Assembly: GCF_947492645.1 (NCBI RefSeq)
Contig: NZ_CANLMZ010000008.1
Location: 744,001-808,000 of the forward strand
Direction: 5' to 3'
DNA: 64,000 nt
From: an uncultured Pontibacter sp.
GTDB taxonomy: Bacteria > Bacteroidota > Bacteroidia > Cytophagales > Hymenobacteraceae
How positions within the stretch are numbered: position 1 is the stretch's first letter; each line of letters opens with the position of its first letter. Of this stretch, positions 42,587-50,824 are shown piece by piece. The notes beneath the pieces are model-generated. The model was given only the letters and a program-made list of their open reading frames with translations, did no database searches and was not told where the DNA came from. Made by a program: the position numbers and the translations under genes.

Positions 42587-44245
42587 TTACTTCAATCCTA
42601 ACACCTCGGTGCCCTGCTCAAAAACGACATCAACAGGTATACTTGCTTTGCTAAGGCGGTCAAGGTCAGCTTGTAATTTCGCATCTACCAATCCTTGCTT
42701 ATCCAGCAGGTTTCCTACACCGGCATAGTCGCCGTTGCCTTGCAAGGTCAGGATAGTTTCTGACAGCTTGTTCATGGCTTCGCGCATTTTGGTGTAGTTC
42801 ACTTTATACTTACCAGTTTGCTCGTCGCGCTCAAAAGCACCATTTTCTTTAAAAAAGTTAAAGCGCACCATGTTGGCCTTACCGTGTGCACTTGCCGCAC
42901 CAAAACGCACCGAACGGAAAATACCTGCCAGGAAAGTAGTATAATAATCTTCCAGGTTGCCTTCTACTTCGCCTTTCTCGTGCAACTGCGTAATCATGTA
43001 CAAGCCAAGAATATCTGCTTTACCTTCTTCCAGGGCAGATGCATGCTCTTTCAGGGCTTCGCGTACTGTTCCTTTACTATTGATGGTGTTCTTGATTCCC
43101 AAACCGTGCGCAACCTCGTGGAACATCGTGTTGGCAAAAAAGGCGTCAAAGGTTACATGCTTCTGCTGGTCATCTGCAATTAACTCGTCGGCAATAGGCA
43201 CCATAATTTTATCAAACTTGGCACGCATGGCGTTCTTAAGCTGTAGCCGGCGGGTGCCTTTCTTTAACTGCACCTCCTCATCGTTAGGCAGGTTAATGGC
43301 AATGGTTTTGCTGCCTGCGTTGCTGTCGCCGGCGTAGTATACTACATCATAGGCATTCAGGTCAGAGTCTGTGCCGGGAGTTTCAGCTTTATACTTTGCA
43401 GGTACCGGAAGCCCACGCTGTAGCTCAGGCAGAAAAGCCGCATACTTAGCTAAACGCTCACTCCACTCCATGTCTTTTACCAATACGTAGGCCTCATGTG
43501 CTGCTTTGTAGCCAAACAACTTGTCTTCATAAGTCTCTATCGGGCCAATCACCACATCAAGCTTGTTTGTTTTCATATCCATCCAGGCAAGGTCACTTGG
43601 CTGGTAATTGTCTGTCAGCATAGCTTCTGCACGCAGGTTCAGGTACTTTTTAAGCCCAGCATCGTCGGCAAGGGCAGCAGCCTGCTTCAGCAAATCCGAT
43701 ACGCGCTTTACCTGGTCTTTAAACTGCACGTGGTAAGGCACCGTTATCAATTTGCCATTTGAATCGCGGCGTAAAAAAGTATACTGGCTTGTTTTGTCTT
43801 TTAAATCGGCCTGCTCAAATTCTTCTTTGGTCATGTTGGCAGGGTAAAAGTTGGCTGCATCCGGCTTTGCTCCTACGCCTGGCACAAACGGCTCGTTATT
43901 GTTAAGCCTATCCCAGGGGCCATAGTTTATCTGCACAAAGCGCTTCATAGCTTCATCATTTAAAGCGTTCATCAGGGAGTCTCTGCTGCCGTAAGCTTCG
44001 TACCAGAACAGCTCGTTCATAATATCCCCGGCTTCAATCAGCAACGGGATCATTTTGCGCTCATTCTCGCTCAGGCTGCTCAGGTCAGAGGTCAAGCGTA
44101 CGGTAGTATACATATCCAGTTTCTGCTTTATACTATCATTGGCCTCAACTGCTGTTGCTGCATTTTCGCCTTCGGTTGTTTTACTTGTACAGCCGAATGT
44201 TGCCGCAGTAAGCGCCGATGCTAAAAGTATGTGCTTTGGTTTCAT
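42587..44245 (-). CDS. M49 (DPP III)-like zinc peptidase, lipoprotein
   Basis: A 552-residue protein. Lipobox ending in Cys19 (TAATFGC). Zinc site HEVAH (His376, Glu377, His380) in FFANTMFHEVAHGLG, and a downstream LEEGKADILGLY (Glu406/407, Asp411) with the metal-binding carboxylate. Overall sequence fits the M49 dipeptidyl-peptidase III superfamily. The motif here is HExxH, not the classical six-residue HExxGH; databases often mislabel this branch as a dihydrofolate reductase. It is predicted to be anchored in the envelope and to cleave peptides. Confidence 0.8.
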   Translation of the reverse strand: MKPKHILLASALTAATFGCTSKTTEGENAATAVEANDSIKQKLDMYTTVRLTSDLSSLSENERKMIPLLIEAGDIMNELFWYEAYGSRDSLMNALNDEAMKRFVQINYGPWDRLNNNEPFVPGVGAKPDAANFYPANMTKEEFEQADLKDKTSQYTFLRRDSNGKLITVPYHVQFKDQVKRVSDLLKQAAALADDAGLKKYLNLRAEAMLTDNYQPSDLAWMDMKTNKLDVVIGPIETYEDKLFGYKAAHEAYVLVKDMEWSERLAKYAAFLPELQRGLPVPAKYKAETPGTDSDLNAYDVVYYAGDSNAGSKTIAINLPNDEEVQLKKGTRRLQLKNAMRAKFDKIMVPIADELIADDQQKHVTFDAFFANTMFHEVAHGLGIKNTINSKGTVREALKEHASALEEGKADILGLYMITQLHEKGEVEGNLEDYYTTFLAGIFRSVRFGAASAHGKANMVRFNFFKENGAFERDEQTGKYKVNYTKMREAMNKLSETILTLQGNGDYAGVGNLLDKQGLVDAKLQADLDRLSKASIPVDVVFEQGTEVLGLK

Positions 44246-44427
44246 TATAGTTTTATATGTTAGTTTAAGGTATGAATATAGTGATTTTTGATTAGGACTG
44301 AAACAGGGTAGTGTGGTTACTAAACCGTGTATACGTTATACTTGGCGGTAGCTTATACTTTCCTGCTGTTAATAGCTTTACCTTTTTGGTTGATTATTCG
44401 GGTTATAATTTACTTTAGCAAAGGCAA

Positions 44428-44468
44428 AAAAGAAGGGGCAATGCTTTTTAAACATTGCCCCTTCTTTT
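44428..44468 (-). terminator. Terminator of the deoxynucleoside kinase gene
   Basis: A perfect 16-bp stem, 44428-44443 with 44453-44468, and a 9-nt loop. It lies 19 nt past the stop of the minus-strand gene. Confidence 0.85.
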
Positions 44469-44487
44469 GAAATATGAACTGCTAGGA

Positions 44488-45102
44488 CTAAAACAGGCCG
44501 AAAAGCTCTGCTTGTACCTTTTCTATTATGGTGCCTAAATCTTCTGGGTTAGCCACGAAGTCAAGGTTGTTTACGTCTATCACCAACAGTTTGCCTTGGT
44601 CATAGTTACCCATCCAGGTATTGTAATGCTCGTTCAGGTTGCGCAGGTAGTTAATGCTGATGCTGCTTTCGTAATCGCGGTTGCGCTTTTCTATTTGCCC
44701 AATCAGTTTAGGTAAGTCTGCCTTCAGGTAAATCATCAAATCAGGGGCCTTTACCATCGTGATCATCGACTGGAACAGCGCAAGGTAATTGTCGTAGTCG
44801 CGTGTAGTCATAAGCCCGGACTGGTGCAGGTTTTTAGCAAAGATGTGCGCATCCTCGTAAATAGTGCGGTCTTGTATAACGCTGCTTCCGTTCGATTTTA
44901 TTTGTTGCACCTGGTTAAAGCGGCTGTTCAGGAAAAACACCTGTAAGTGGAAAGACCACCGCTCCATATCTTCATAAAAGTCTTTCAGGTAGGGGTTGTT
45001 TTCAACCGCCTCTAAGTATAAATCCCACTTAAAGTGTTGCGACAGCTTGGTGGCAAGGGTTGTTTTGCCAGCGCCAATGTTGCCTACAATTGCAATGTGC
45101 AT
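44488..45102 (-). CDS. Deoxynucleoside kinase
   Basis: A 204-residue enzyme that phosphorylates deoxynucleosides in salvage. P-loop GNIGAGKTT (7-15), substrate Glu region YLEAVENNPYLKDFYED, the DRT motif in QDRTIYEDAHIFA, and the LID arginines in EKRNRDYESSISINYLRNLNEHY. It belongs to the dCK/dGK/dAK family of Bacteroidota and Firmicutes. The base specificity cannot be told. A TACTTTTG box lies 32 nt upstream. Confidence 0.92.
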   Translation of the reverse strand: MHIAIVGNIGAGKTTLATKLSQHFKWDLYLEAVENNPYLKDFYEDMERWSFHLQVFFLNSRFNQVQQIKSNGSSVIQDRTIYEDAHIFAKNLHQSGLMTTRDYDNYLALFQSMITMVKAPDLMIYLKADLPKLIGQIEKRNRDYESSISINYLRNLNEHYNTWMGNYDQGKLLVIDVNNLDFVANPEDLGTIIEKVQAELFGLF

Positions 45103-45134
45103 GATAATCTGAGGTTTTAAGTAAAAGCCGGTTA

Positions 45135-45142
45135 CAAAAGTA
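45135..45142 (-). promoter_or_regulatory. -7 box TACTTTTG for the deoxynucleoside kinase gene
   Basis: TACTTTTG on the minus strand, 32 nt before the ATG, matches TAnnTTTG. No clear -33. Confidence 0.4.
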
Positions 45143-45298
45143 GGGCTTTTTGCTTAGAAGCAGTCCGCCGTTTCCAGATAAATACCCACAGGTTATCCAC
45201 ATTAAAAAATGTACAATTTGGCAGCACCATTACACCTTTTGATTAACCAACCAGGGGGCAAGCCGTAAGCTATAGTACAAACTTAACGGAAACAAGCT

Positions 45299-45475
45299 AT
45301 GACAAAAGGACACAACCAGGAACGAAGCAAGCAGACGAATCCGCAGGCTAAAAATAAAAACGACGAGAAAGAAAACCGCAGCCTAAGCGACCAGCAGCAA
45401 AACAAGAGCCCTAACCAGGGGCGCAGCCAGGGCAAAAACCCATCTGGTGGCACAAAAGGCAAAAACGCTATTTAA
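45299..45475 (+). CDS. 58-residue disordered, hydrophilic protein
   Basis: ATG at 45299, TAA at 45473-45475: MTKGHNQERSKQTNPQAKNK and so on, ending SGGTKGKNAI. It is dominated by Asn, Lys, Gln, Ser and Gly, with almost no hydrophobic residues and no Cys, Trp, Phe or Tyr. The composition is like small stress-induced or hydrophilin-type proteins; the end (SGGTKGK) distantly recalls KGG-type stress proteins. It is followed at once by a strong terminator, which supports it as a real gene. Confidence 0.6.
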   Translation: MTKGHNQERSKQTNPQAKNKNDEKENRSLSDQQQNKSPNQGRSQGKNPSGGTKGKNAI

Positions 45476-45518
45476 ACGAAGAGCCCCGGCAAGTATAAAC
45501 TGCCGGGGCTCTTCGTTT
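45474..45518. terminator. Bidirectional terminator, loop carries the AGTATAA motif
   Basis: A perfect 18-bp stem (45474-45491 with 45501-45518) and a 9-nt loop, agtataaac. Including the last stem base it holds a full AAGTATAA (45491-45498). It starts inside the stop codon of the 58-residue gene and ends 11 nt before the stop of the convergent gene. Confidence 0.9.
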
Positions 45519-45529
45519 AAAATCTATTC

Positions 45530-46174
45530 TTAGCGTCGTTCTTCCCGCATTTCCTGGTACCTATCCTTAGCCTCACGGCTCTTTTTAAGTGTGGCAAACT
45601 CTACCTGCAAAGCAGCAATTTTAATTTTATCGCTGTTGTTAAGCTTATCCAGCACTTCTGTTTTACGGGTATACAATTCGCCAACCACAAACTCTGCATA
45701 CTCCCAATCGCGCAAGTCCCAGCTTCGGCGGTGTTCACGCGTAACATCCAGGGCAAGTATAAAGGCATCGCGCAGGTGAGCGGGTTTTATACTTGCAATG
45801 CGGGTGGTGCCTGTCATGGTTTTTTCCCAATGCTCCAGCTCATTTCTTTCCAGGCTTACTGCTTGGCGGGTTTCATTACGTTCTTCCCACGCTTTATAAT
45901 CAGACTTAAGCTCGCTGTATTCTTCCCTAGATTTAGAAGACATTTTGCGGGTATTTTGGTCTAAAGAGTATGTAAGTTCACGGTACTCTTTTTTTACGGT
46001 GGGCCACTCCTGCCGTATGGTGCTGTCGGCAAGGCCGGCTTTGGTTTGCATCCAGCTTCTGAAAGCGGCAAGGTCTTTCTCTAACTGCGACTGTGTTTGC
46101 GCCTGTGCCCCAAAAGAAAAGCCTACAAAGGCAATTGCCAGAACGCATTTTGTAACTGTACTTTTATTAATCAT
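45530..46174 (-). CDS. Exported helical protein, unknown
   Basis: A 214-residue protein with a Sec signal peptide (VLAIAFVGFSFGAQAQ-TQSQ). The mature part is nearly all charged helix (LEKDLAAFRSWMQTKAG, REEYSELKSDYKAWEERNETRQAVSLERNELEHWEKT) and is probably coiled coil in the periplasm. Not recognised. It converges with the 58-residue gene. Confidence 0.7.
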   Translation of the reverse strand: MINKSTVTKCVLAIAFVGFSFGAQAQTQSQLEKDLAAFRSWMQTKAGLADSTIRQEWPTVKKEYRELTYSLDQNTRKMSSKSREEYSELKSDYKAWEERNETRQAVSLERNELEHWEKTMTGTTRIASIKPAHLRDAFILALDVTREHRRSWDLRDWEYAEFVVGELYTRKTEVLDKLNNSDKIKIAALQVEFATLKKSREAKDRYQEMREERR

Positions 46175-46439
46175 AGTCTAATCTGTATTGGTATCTGTAT
46201 AACTATCCTTTACAGTAAATATTATGCCAAAAGTATATTTGCTGAGGATCGTAAACAAATGTTGCTTGATAAATCAAGCTCGAAACGCCATAGCAAAGTA
46301 TAACAAGAGCTTAACTTTAATTGCACTATCTTTTAATTAAAACTTACGTTTATACTCATAAGCAACAATCAGCGCTTAAAATATATAATATTAGGTAGGG
46401 CAGCTGTACACCCTTAACCTGCACATTTTACCTAACCCT

Positions 46440-48881
46440 ATGAGCAAACACCACAAAGGCAGCTTTCACGAAACAGTTGTTTCTATCACTAACAACGACG
46501 ATATTTTGCTAAGTGTAGATGAATTTCCGTTCAATTCTGCCTTAAGTTTATCGCCGCTTATTGCCTATTGGGAAGATAAATTAAAAAACGACCCCAGTTG
46601 TAACACCGCCAGGATAAGTGAGTTGGCAGGATTACTGCGCCAGAAAACTGATCTTATCTCTCCTATTCATGATGTATCGATAATAGACAAGCATATTGAT
46701 ACGGTTGATATCCTGATGGAGGATATTTTTGCCGGTGCCCTTTGGGAAAACGACCTGAAAGCTGTAGTAGCCCCTTTCCACTTTGAGAGCTTTTACGCTA
46801 CCCCTAAATTGGAGGAGCTAAAGTTACTCGGCGGCGACAATTATTCCGAAAAGCTGAACGTTGACAAAAAGACGTTGCTTTTCAGGCTAACCTTATCGGC
46901 TTATACTATTATTTTAGATAAGTTTTACAACGCCAACTTTTACATAGACGAGCCTTTCATTTTCACAATCAAAGACAAGTTCACAAACCTTGACCGGCAC
47001 TACAAACTAAGTATAGACCTTAAGTTTATGGAGGTGAAGGCCAAAGGAGAAGTTAAGAAGCTGAAGGCGCAGGAAATTAACTTTTTGATTAACCGCTACA
47101 ACGACCTGGATTTGTGGATGCAAAAGATACCGCCTGAAAATTTCGTTTTCTCCGGTTTTTCCATCTACAATTTTACGGATGTAACCATCGAAGAGACCAT
47201 ATCTGCCTTGCGTTACGACCTCCTGGACCGCGACTCAGTTTCGACTAGCGAAGGCTTTGAAGACTTACAGCAGAAGCTGCGGGTGCTTTTCGGTTTGCCT
47301 GGCATCAAGCTTGGCTTCTCGTCGTGCCCTGCCCTGCAGGAGTTCGACACTACGTATGCCCGCAAAATATGGAACGGCCTTATACTATCGCAGGACTCTG
47401 ACATAAAACTGGCCGACCTGCAAGGCTCTGTTTACGAACCGGTGATCAAGAAGGGGCACACGATTGTGGTGGAGGACCTGAACGTGTTCCCGAACCCTAC
47501 CAAAATTGAAGAGCAGCTGCTGGAGTCTGGAATCCGAAACCTTATTATAGCTCCTCTGGAGTACGAAGGACGCATTATCGGCCTCATGGAACTTGCCTCG
47601 CCTATACCCGGCGAGCTTAATGCACTTTCTACTATCAGGCTGAAGGAAATATTGCCGATTTTTGCCCTGTCTATGAACCGTGGCCTGGAAGAGCTCCGCA
47701 GCAGCATCCAAAACATTATAAAGGAAAAGTATACCGCCATACACCCTATAGTAGAGTGGCGCTTTACACAGGCTGCCATAAACTTACTGGAAAAAATGGA
47801 GCGCAACGCCAGCTCAGAAATAGAGCCCATCGTTTTCCGTGACATCTACCCGATTTACGGCTCATCGGACATACGCGGCTCTGCCATAGAGCGAAATAAA
47901 GCGATACAAGGTGATTTGCTTGAGCAACTGGTGTTGGCCAAAGAAATTGTTCTTGCGGCAAAAGACAACCTGCCTCTTACCATACTTGATGAGTTTATCT
48001 TTAAGATAGACAAAATGTCGCAGAACATAGTGCAGGAGCTTGCCTCTGACGACGAGGGTGCCATACTTAGTTTCCTAAGAAATGAGATTGAGCCTTTGTT
48101 CGACTATTTTGCCAAGCAGAACGCTGGTGCGCTTAAAGCCATACAAGTATACCGCTCTGCCATAAACAACCCTTACAAGGTAGTGTACAACAAGCGCCGC
48201 GCCTACGAAGAGAGTATGTTTATGATAAATGAGACAATCGCTACTTTCCTGGAAAGGGAAGAGGAAAAGGCACAGCAGATTTTCCCGCATTACTTTGAGA
48301 AAAACAAGACAGATGGCCTCGAATACAATATTTATATTGGTGCATCGCTGCTTAACAACGGTAACTTTCAACCTATCTACTTAAAAAACATGCGCCTGTG
48401 GCAGCTTATGCTTACCTGCGAAGTGGCGAGGCGCATCCATAAACTGCGGGCAAACCTAAAGTTGCCTTTAGAGATTACGCAGCTCATACTGGTGCACAAC
48501 GACCCGATTTCGATCAGGTTCAGGCTTGATGAGAAGAAGTTTGACGTGGATGGCGCCAATAACATCCGCTACGAGATCATCAAAAAGCGCATAGACAAAG
48601 CAACTATACGCGGCACAGAAGAACGCTTAACCCAGCCAAACAAGATAGCCATTGTTTACTCGCAGCAAAAAGAGATAGAAGAGTATGAAAGGTATATTGA
48701 GTTTCTGCAATCGGAGGGATACATAAGCAAGCACATTGAACGCCTGGAACTGGAAGAGATGCAGGGAGTGCAAGGTATGAAAGCTTTACGGGTAGAAGTA
48801 AATTACAAGGAGCACCTGCGCCATAATATAGATGCTGGAGATGAATTGCTTAATATCGCACAAAATGCTAGTTTGAATTAG
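46440..48881 (+). CDS. Large GAF domain protein, Bacteroidota type
   Basis: An 813-residue soluble protein. The first 270 residues are an uncharacterised N-terminal region. A GAF domain fits at about 270-430 (AALRYDL...GLPGIKLGFSSCP, VEDLNVFPNPTKIEEQLLESGIRNLIIAPLEYEGRIIGLMELASP). A long helical C-terminal region follows with no histidine kinase, cyclase or output domain. The family is conserved in this phylum without known function. Ligand and partner are unknown. It is monocistronic, with 265 bp (46175-46439) and 279 bp (48882-49160) of gene-free flank. Confidence 0.82.
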   Translation: MSKHHKGSFHETVVSITNNDDILLSVDEFPFNSALSLSPLIAYWEDKLKNDPSCNTARISELAGLLRQKTDLISPIHDVSIIDKHIDTVDILMEDIFAGALWENDLKAVVAPFHFESFYATPKLEELKLLGGDNYSEKLNVDKKTLLFRLTLSAYTIILDKFYNANFYIDEPFIFTIKDKFTNLDRHYKLSIDLKFMEVKAKGEVKKLKAQEINFLINRYNDLDLWMQKIPPENFVFSGFSIYNFTDVTIEETISALRYDLLDRDSVSTSEGFEDLQQKLRVLFGLPGIKLGFSSCPALQEFDTTYARKIWNGLILSQDSDIKLADLQGSVYEPVIKKGHTIVVEDLNVFPNPTKIEEQLLESGIRNLIIAPLEYEGRIIGLMELASPIPGELNALSTIRLKEILPIFALSMNRGLEELRSSIQNIIKEKYTAIHPIVEWRFTQAAINLLEKMERNASSEIEPIVFRDIYPIYGSSDIRGSAIERNKAIQGDLLEQLVLAKEIVLAAKDNLPLTILDEFIFKIDKMSQNIVQELASDDEGAILSFLRNEIEPLFDYFAKQNAGALKAIQVYRSAINNPYKVVYNKRRAYEESMFMINETIATFLEREEEKAQQIFPHYFEKNKTDGLEYNIYIGASLLNNGNFQPIYLKNMRLWQLMLTCEVARRIHKLRANLKLPLEITQLILVHNDPISIRFRLDEKKFDVDGANNIRYEIIKKRIDKATIRGTEERLTQPNKIAIVYSQQKEIEEYERYIEFLQSEGYISKHIERLELEEMQGVQGMKALRVEVNYKEHLRHNIDAGDELLNIAQNASLN

Positions 48882-49160
48882 CTTAATCACAGGCTAAATA
48901 AATATGTATAATCCTATATTACTGCTTTTTTTAAAGTTTTTTTAAATTAATTACGGCTCTTCATATCCACACAAACCTAACTAACTATCAACAACTTACA
49001 TACAATTTTAAACTCTAACAAGAGGCCCTGAAAGTCCCCTCCAGAATATTTTATCTACTAAAGTGCAATTATTTTTGAGCTTCCTCCGTTTTCAATGCAA
49101 CCTACCGGCAGCAGGTGCCGTAGTAGGACGTTTTTTTTCAACTTTTCAACTTTTAGCCAA

Positions 49161-49961
49161 ATGAAATTGAAAAACAGATTTTTACCTGCCATGCTTCTTT
49201 TTGGTGTGGTAGCGCTAAGCTCTTGTGAAAAGAGTGATCAGGACAGAGTAACGCCGGAAATTGAGCAAGGTACTATTTCACAGATTTTAGCCGACTCATC
49301 AAAAGTTACTTCTTTTAATTATGCAGGCCAGACGGTAACGCAGATTAACCATTACGAAAAAGAGAGCGGTAACCTGGAGAGCTTCGAGAAGTTTGAGCGT
49401 GACTCTAAAGGCAAATTAACCAAAGCCTCTACACACAACGGTAGCAACCACGCTTTGCTGTCGGAGCAGGTTTACACTTACTCTGTTAAGGGTACCCTCG
49501 AGAAAACAACTTCAACTTACTTTAACAACGGTAAAGAAGAGTACAGCACTTACGCATCCTACGATTACACCCCGGAGCAAAACCTGGAGAAAAAGACAGT
49601 ATACGAAGGCACAGGCGATAAAGCCAAAGCAAAATCTTATACTGTTTATGAGGTACTGCCAAATGGCAACTATACTCAGGAGGAATTATATGTGATTGAT
49701 GACAAAGGCCAAGCCAAGCTTTTCTCTACAACCACTTTTTCTTACGACTCTAACCAAAACCCTTTCTACGAGTTTGCTGAGCCAGGTATTGCCAGCAGCC
49801 CAAACAACCTGATTGCCGCAAGCACAGTTGTACATGGCACTAAGAAGAATTACAAGTATGCTTACTCGTATACTTATGACGAAGCTGGTAAGCCAGTTAC
49901 CCAAACAGTTGTAAAGCCAAACGGTAACCGCGAAACTTACAGCTACGTGTACGGTAAGTAA
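49161..49961 (+). CDS. Lipoprotein with YD/RHS-like strand repeats
   Basis: A 266-residue protein. Signal peptide and lipobox MLLFGVVALSSC (Cys22). The mature part is a series of about 20-residue beta-hairpins with Tyr, Thr and Gly (YTYSVKGTLEKTTSTYFNNGKEEYSTYASYDYTPEQNLEKKTVYEGTG), ending YSYVYGK. This is the layout of YD-repeat proteins of Bacteroidota. No toxin or partner domain is fused. The ATG at 49161 fits the signal peptide; upstream open frame is not used. A strong terminator follows. Confidence 0.7.
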   Translation: MKLKNRFLPAMLLFGVVALSSCEKSDQDRVTPEIEQGTISQILADSSKVTSFNYAGQTVTQINHYEKESGNLESFEKFERDSKGKLTKASTHNGSNHALLSEQVYTYSVKGTLEKTTSTYFNNGKEEYSTYASYDYTPEQNLEKKTVYEGTGDKAKAKSYTVYEVLPNGNYTQEELYVIDDKGQAKLFSTTTFSYDSNQNPFYEFAEPGIASSPNNLIAASTVVHGTKKNYKYAYSYTYDEAGKPVTQTVVKPNGNRETYSYVYGK

Positions 49962-49984
49962 GCTGCCAAAGCCTATATTAGTTT

Positions 49985-50020
49985 AAGCAGCCCCCGGAGA
50001 AATCCGGGGGCTGCTTTTTT
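49985..50020 (+). terminator. Terminator of the YD-like lipoprotein gene
   Basis: A 14-bp perfect stem (49985-49998 with 50003-50016), a GAAA tetraloop, then TTTTTT. Confidence 0.92.
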
Positions 50021-50101
50021 GTGTCCGGCTGCCATTAAAACTAGCATGAAAACCATACTTAAAATTCATTATATTTGTCTATACTTAAATTTGAATTACA
50101 A

Positions 50102-50323
50102 ATGGCAAAAACAAGACTTACAGTAAACAACAATGGCTCTTTGCGTGTAGAGGGAGAGTTTGAGATAGTAGATAAGAATGGAAACGTGTACGGACTGGGC
50201 GGAAGAGAACTTGTATCTATCTGCCGTTGCGGCCTGTCTAAAAACAAGCCTTTTTGCGATGGCTCTCATAAAGGGCACTTTGAGCACGAAGCTGAAGCAT
50301 TTGATTTGCCTCCAAAGAAATAA
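50102..50323 (+). CDS. CDGSH iron-sulfur domain protein
   Basis: A 73-residue protein with one CDGSH motif, CRCGLSKNKPFCDGSH, whose three Cys and His bind a [2Fe-2S] cluster. Short single-domain forms of this kind are redox or cluster-transfer proteins. The ATG at 50102 is preferred over an upstream in-frame start at 50075. It precedes the DUF2007 gene by 11 nt and is probably cotranscribed. Confidence 0.92.
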   Translation: MAKTRLTVNNNGSLRVEGEFEIVDKNGNVYGLGGRELVSICRCGLSKNKPFCDGSHKGHFEHEAEAFDLPPKK

Positions 50324-50334
50324 CAACTAAAAGT

Positions 50335-50778
50335 ATGGCTGAGCGCCTGATTACTATTGCCACTTTTAATGATGTAACGGAGGCCCACATATTAAAAGGC
50401 CGCCTGGAGGCAGAAGGTATACTTTGCTTTTTAGGCGACGAGAATATTGTGGGCGTGCAGCCTTTTTACGCTACGGCTGTTGGAGGCGTAAAGCTTAAAG
50501 TACCCGAAACCGAGGTGATGGAGGCGAAAGCCATACTTGCGCGCATTCAGGAAGGCAGCACGCTTTTCGATTACGACAGCATTGAACTGGCACCGCCCAT
50601 GCAGGAGCAAACAGTAGAGATTACTTGCCCTAAATGCGGTTCTGACAATGTGGAGCAGCAAGTATTTAACAAAACTGTGTTCTCTATCAGTTACCTGTTC
50701 CTGGGTTTCCCGGTGCCTTTTTTAAACCGTAAAAAATTTGTTTGCCACGAATGCGGCAACACCTGGAAAACCAACTAA
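50335..50778 (+). CDS. DUF2007/zinc-ribbon protein
   Basis: A 147-residue protein. The DUF2007 domain is at about 5-75 (ITIATFNDVTEAHILKGRLEAEGILCFLGDENIVGVQPFYATAVGGVKLKVPETEVMEAKAIL). It is followed by a zinc ribbon, CPKCGSDN...FVCHECGNTW, with two CxxC pairs around a hydrophobic stretch (SISYLFLGFPVPFL). DUF2007 proteins have a proposed signalling role. The end of the gene is part of a 50-bp palindrome. Confidence 0.85.
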   Translation: MAERLITIATFNDVTEAHILKGRLEAEGILCFLGDENIVGVQPFYATAVGGVKLKVPETEVMEAKAILARIQEGSTLFDYDSIELAPPMQEQTVEITCPKCGSDNVEQQVFNKTVFSISYLFLGFPVPFLNRKKFVCHECGNTWKTN

Positions 50779-50816
50779 AAAGGCAGGCTTTAAAGCCTGC
50801 CTTTTTAGTTGGTTTT
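50767..50816. terminator. 50-bp perfect palindrome, bidirectional terminator
   Basis: Arms of 25 bp (50767-50791 and 50792-50816) with no spacer between them. The left arm contains the last codons and stop of the DUF2007 gene. T-rich on one strand and A-rich on the other. The convergent susD-like gene ends at 50825. Confidence 0.88.
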
Positions 50817-50824
50817 AAAAGTGC

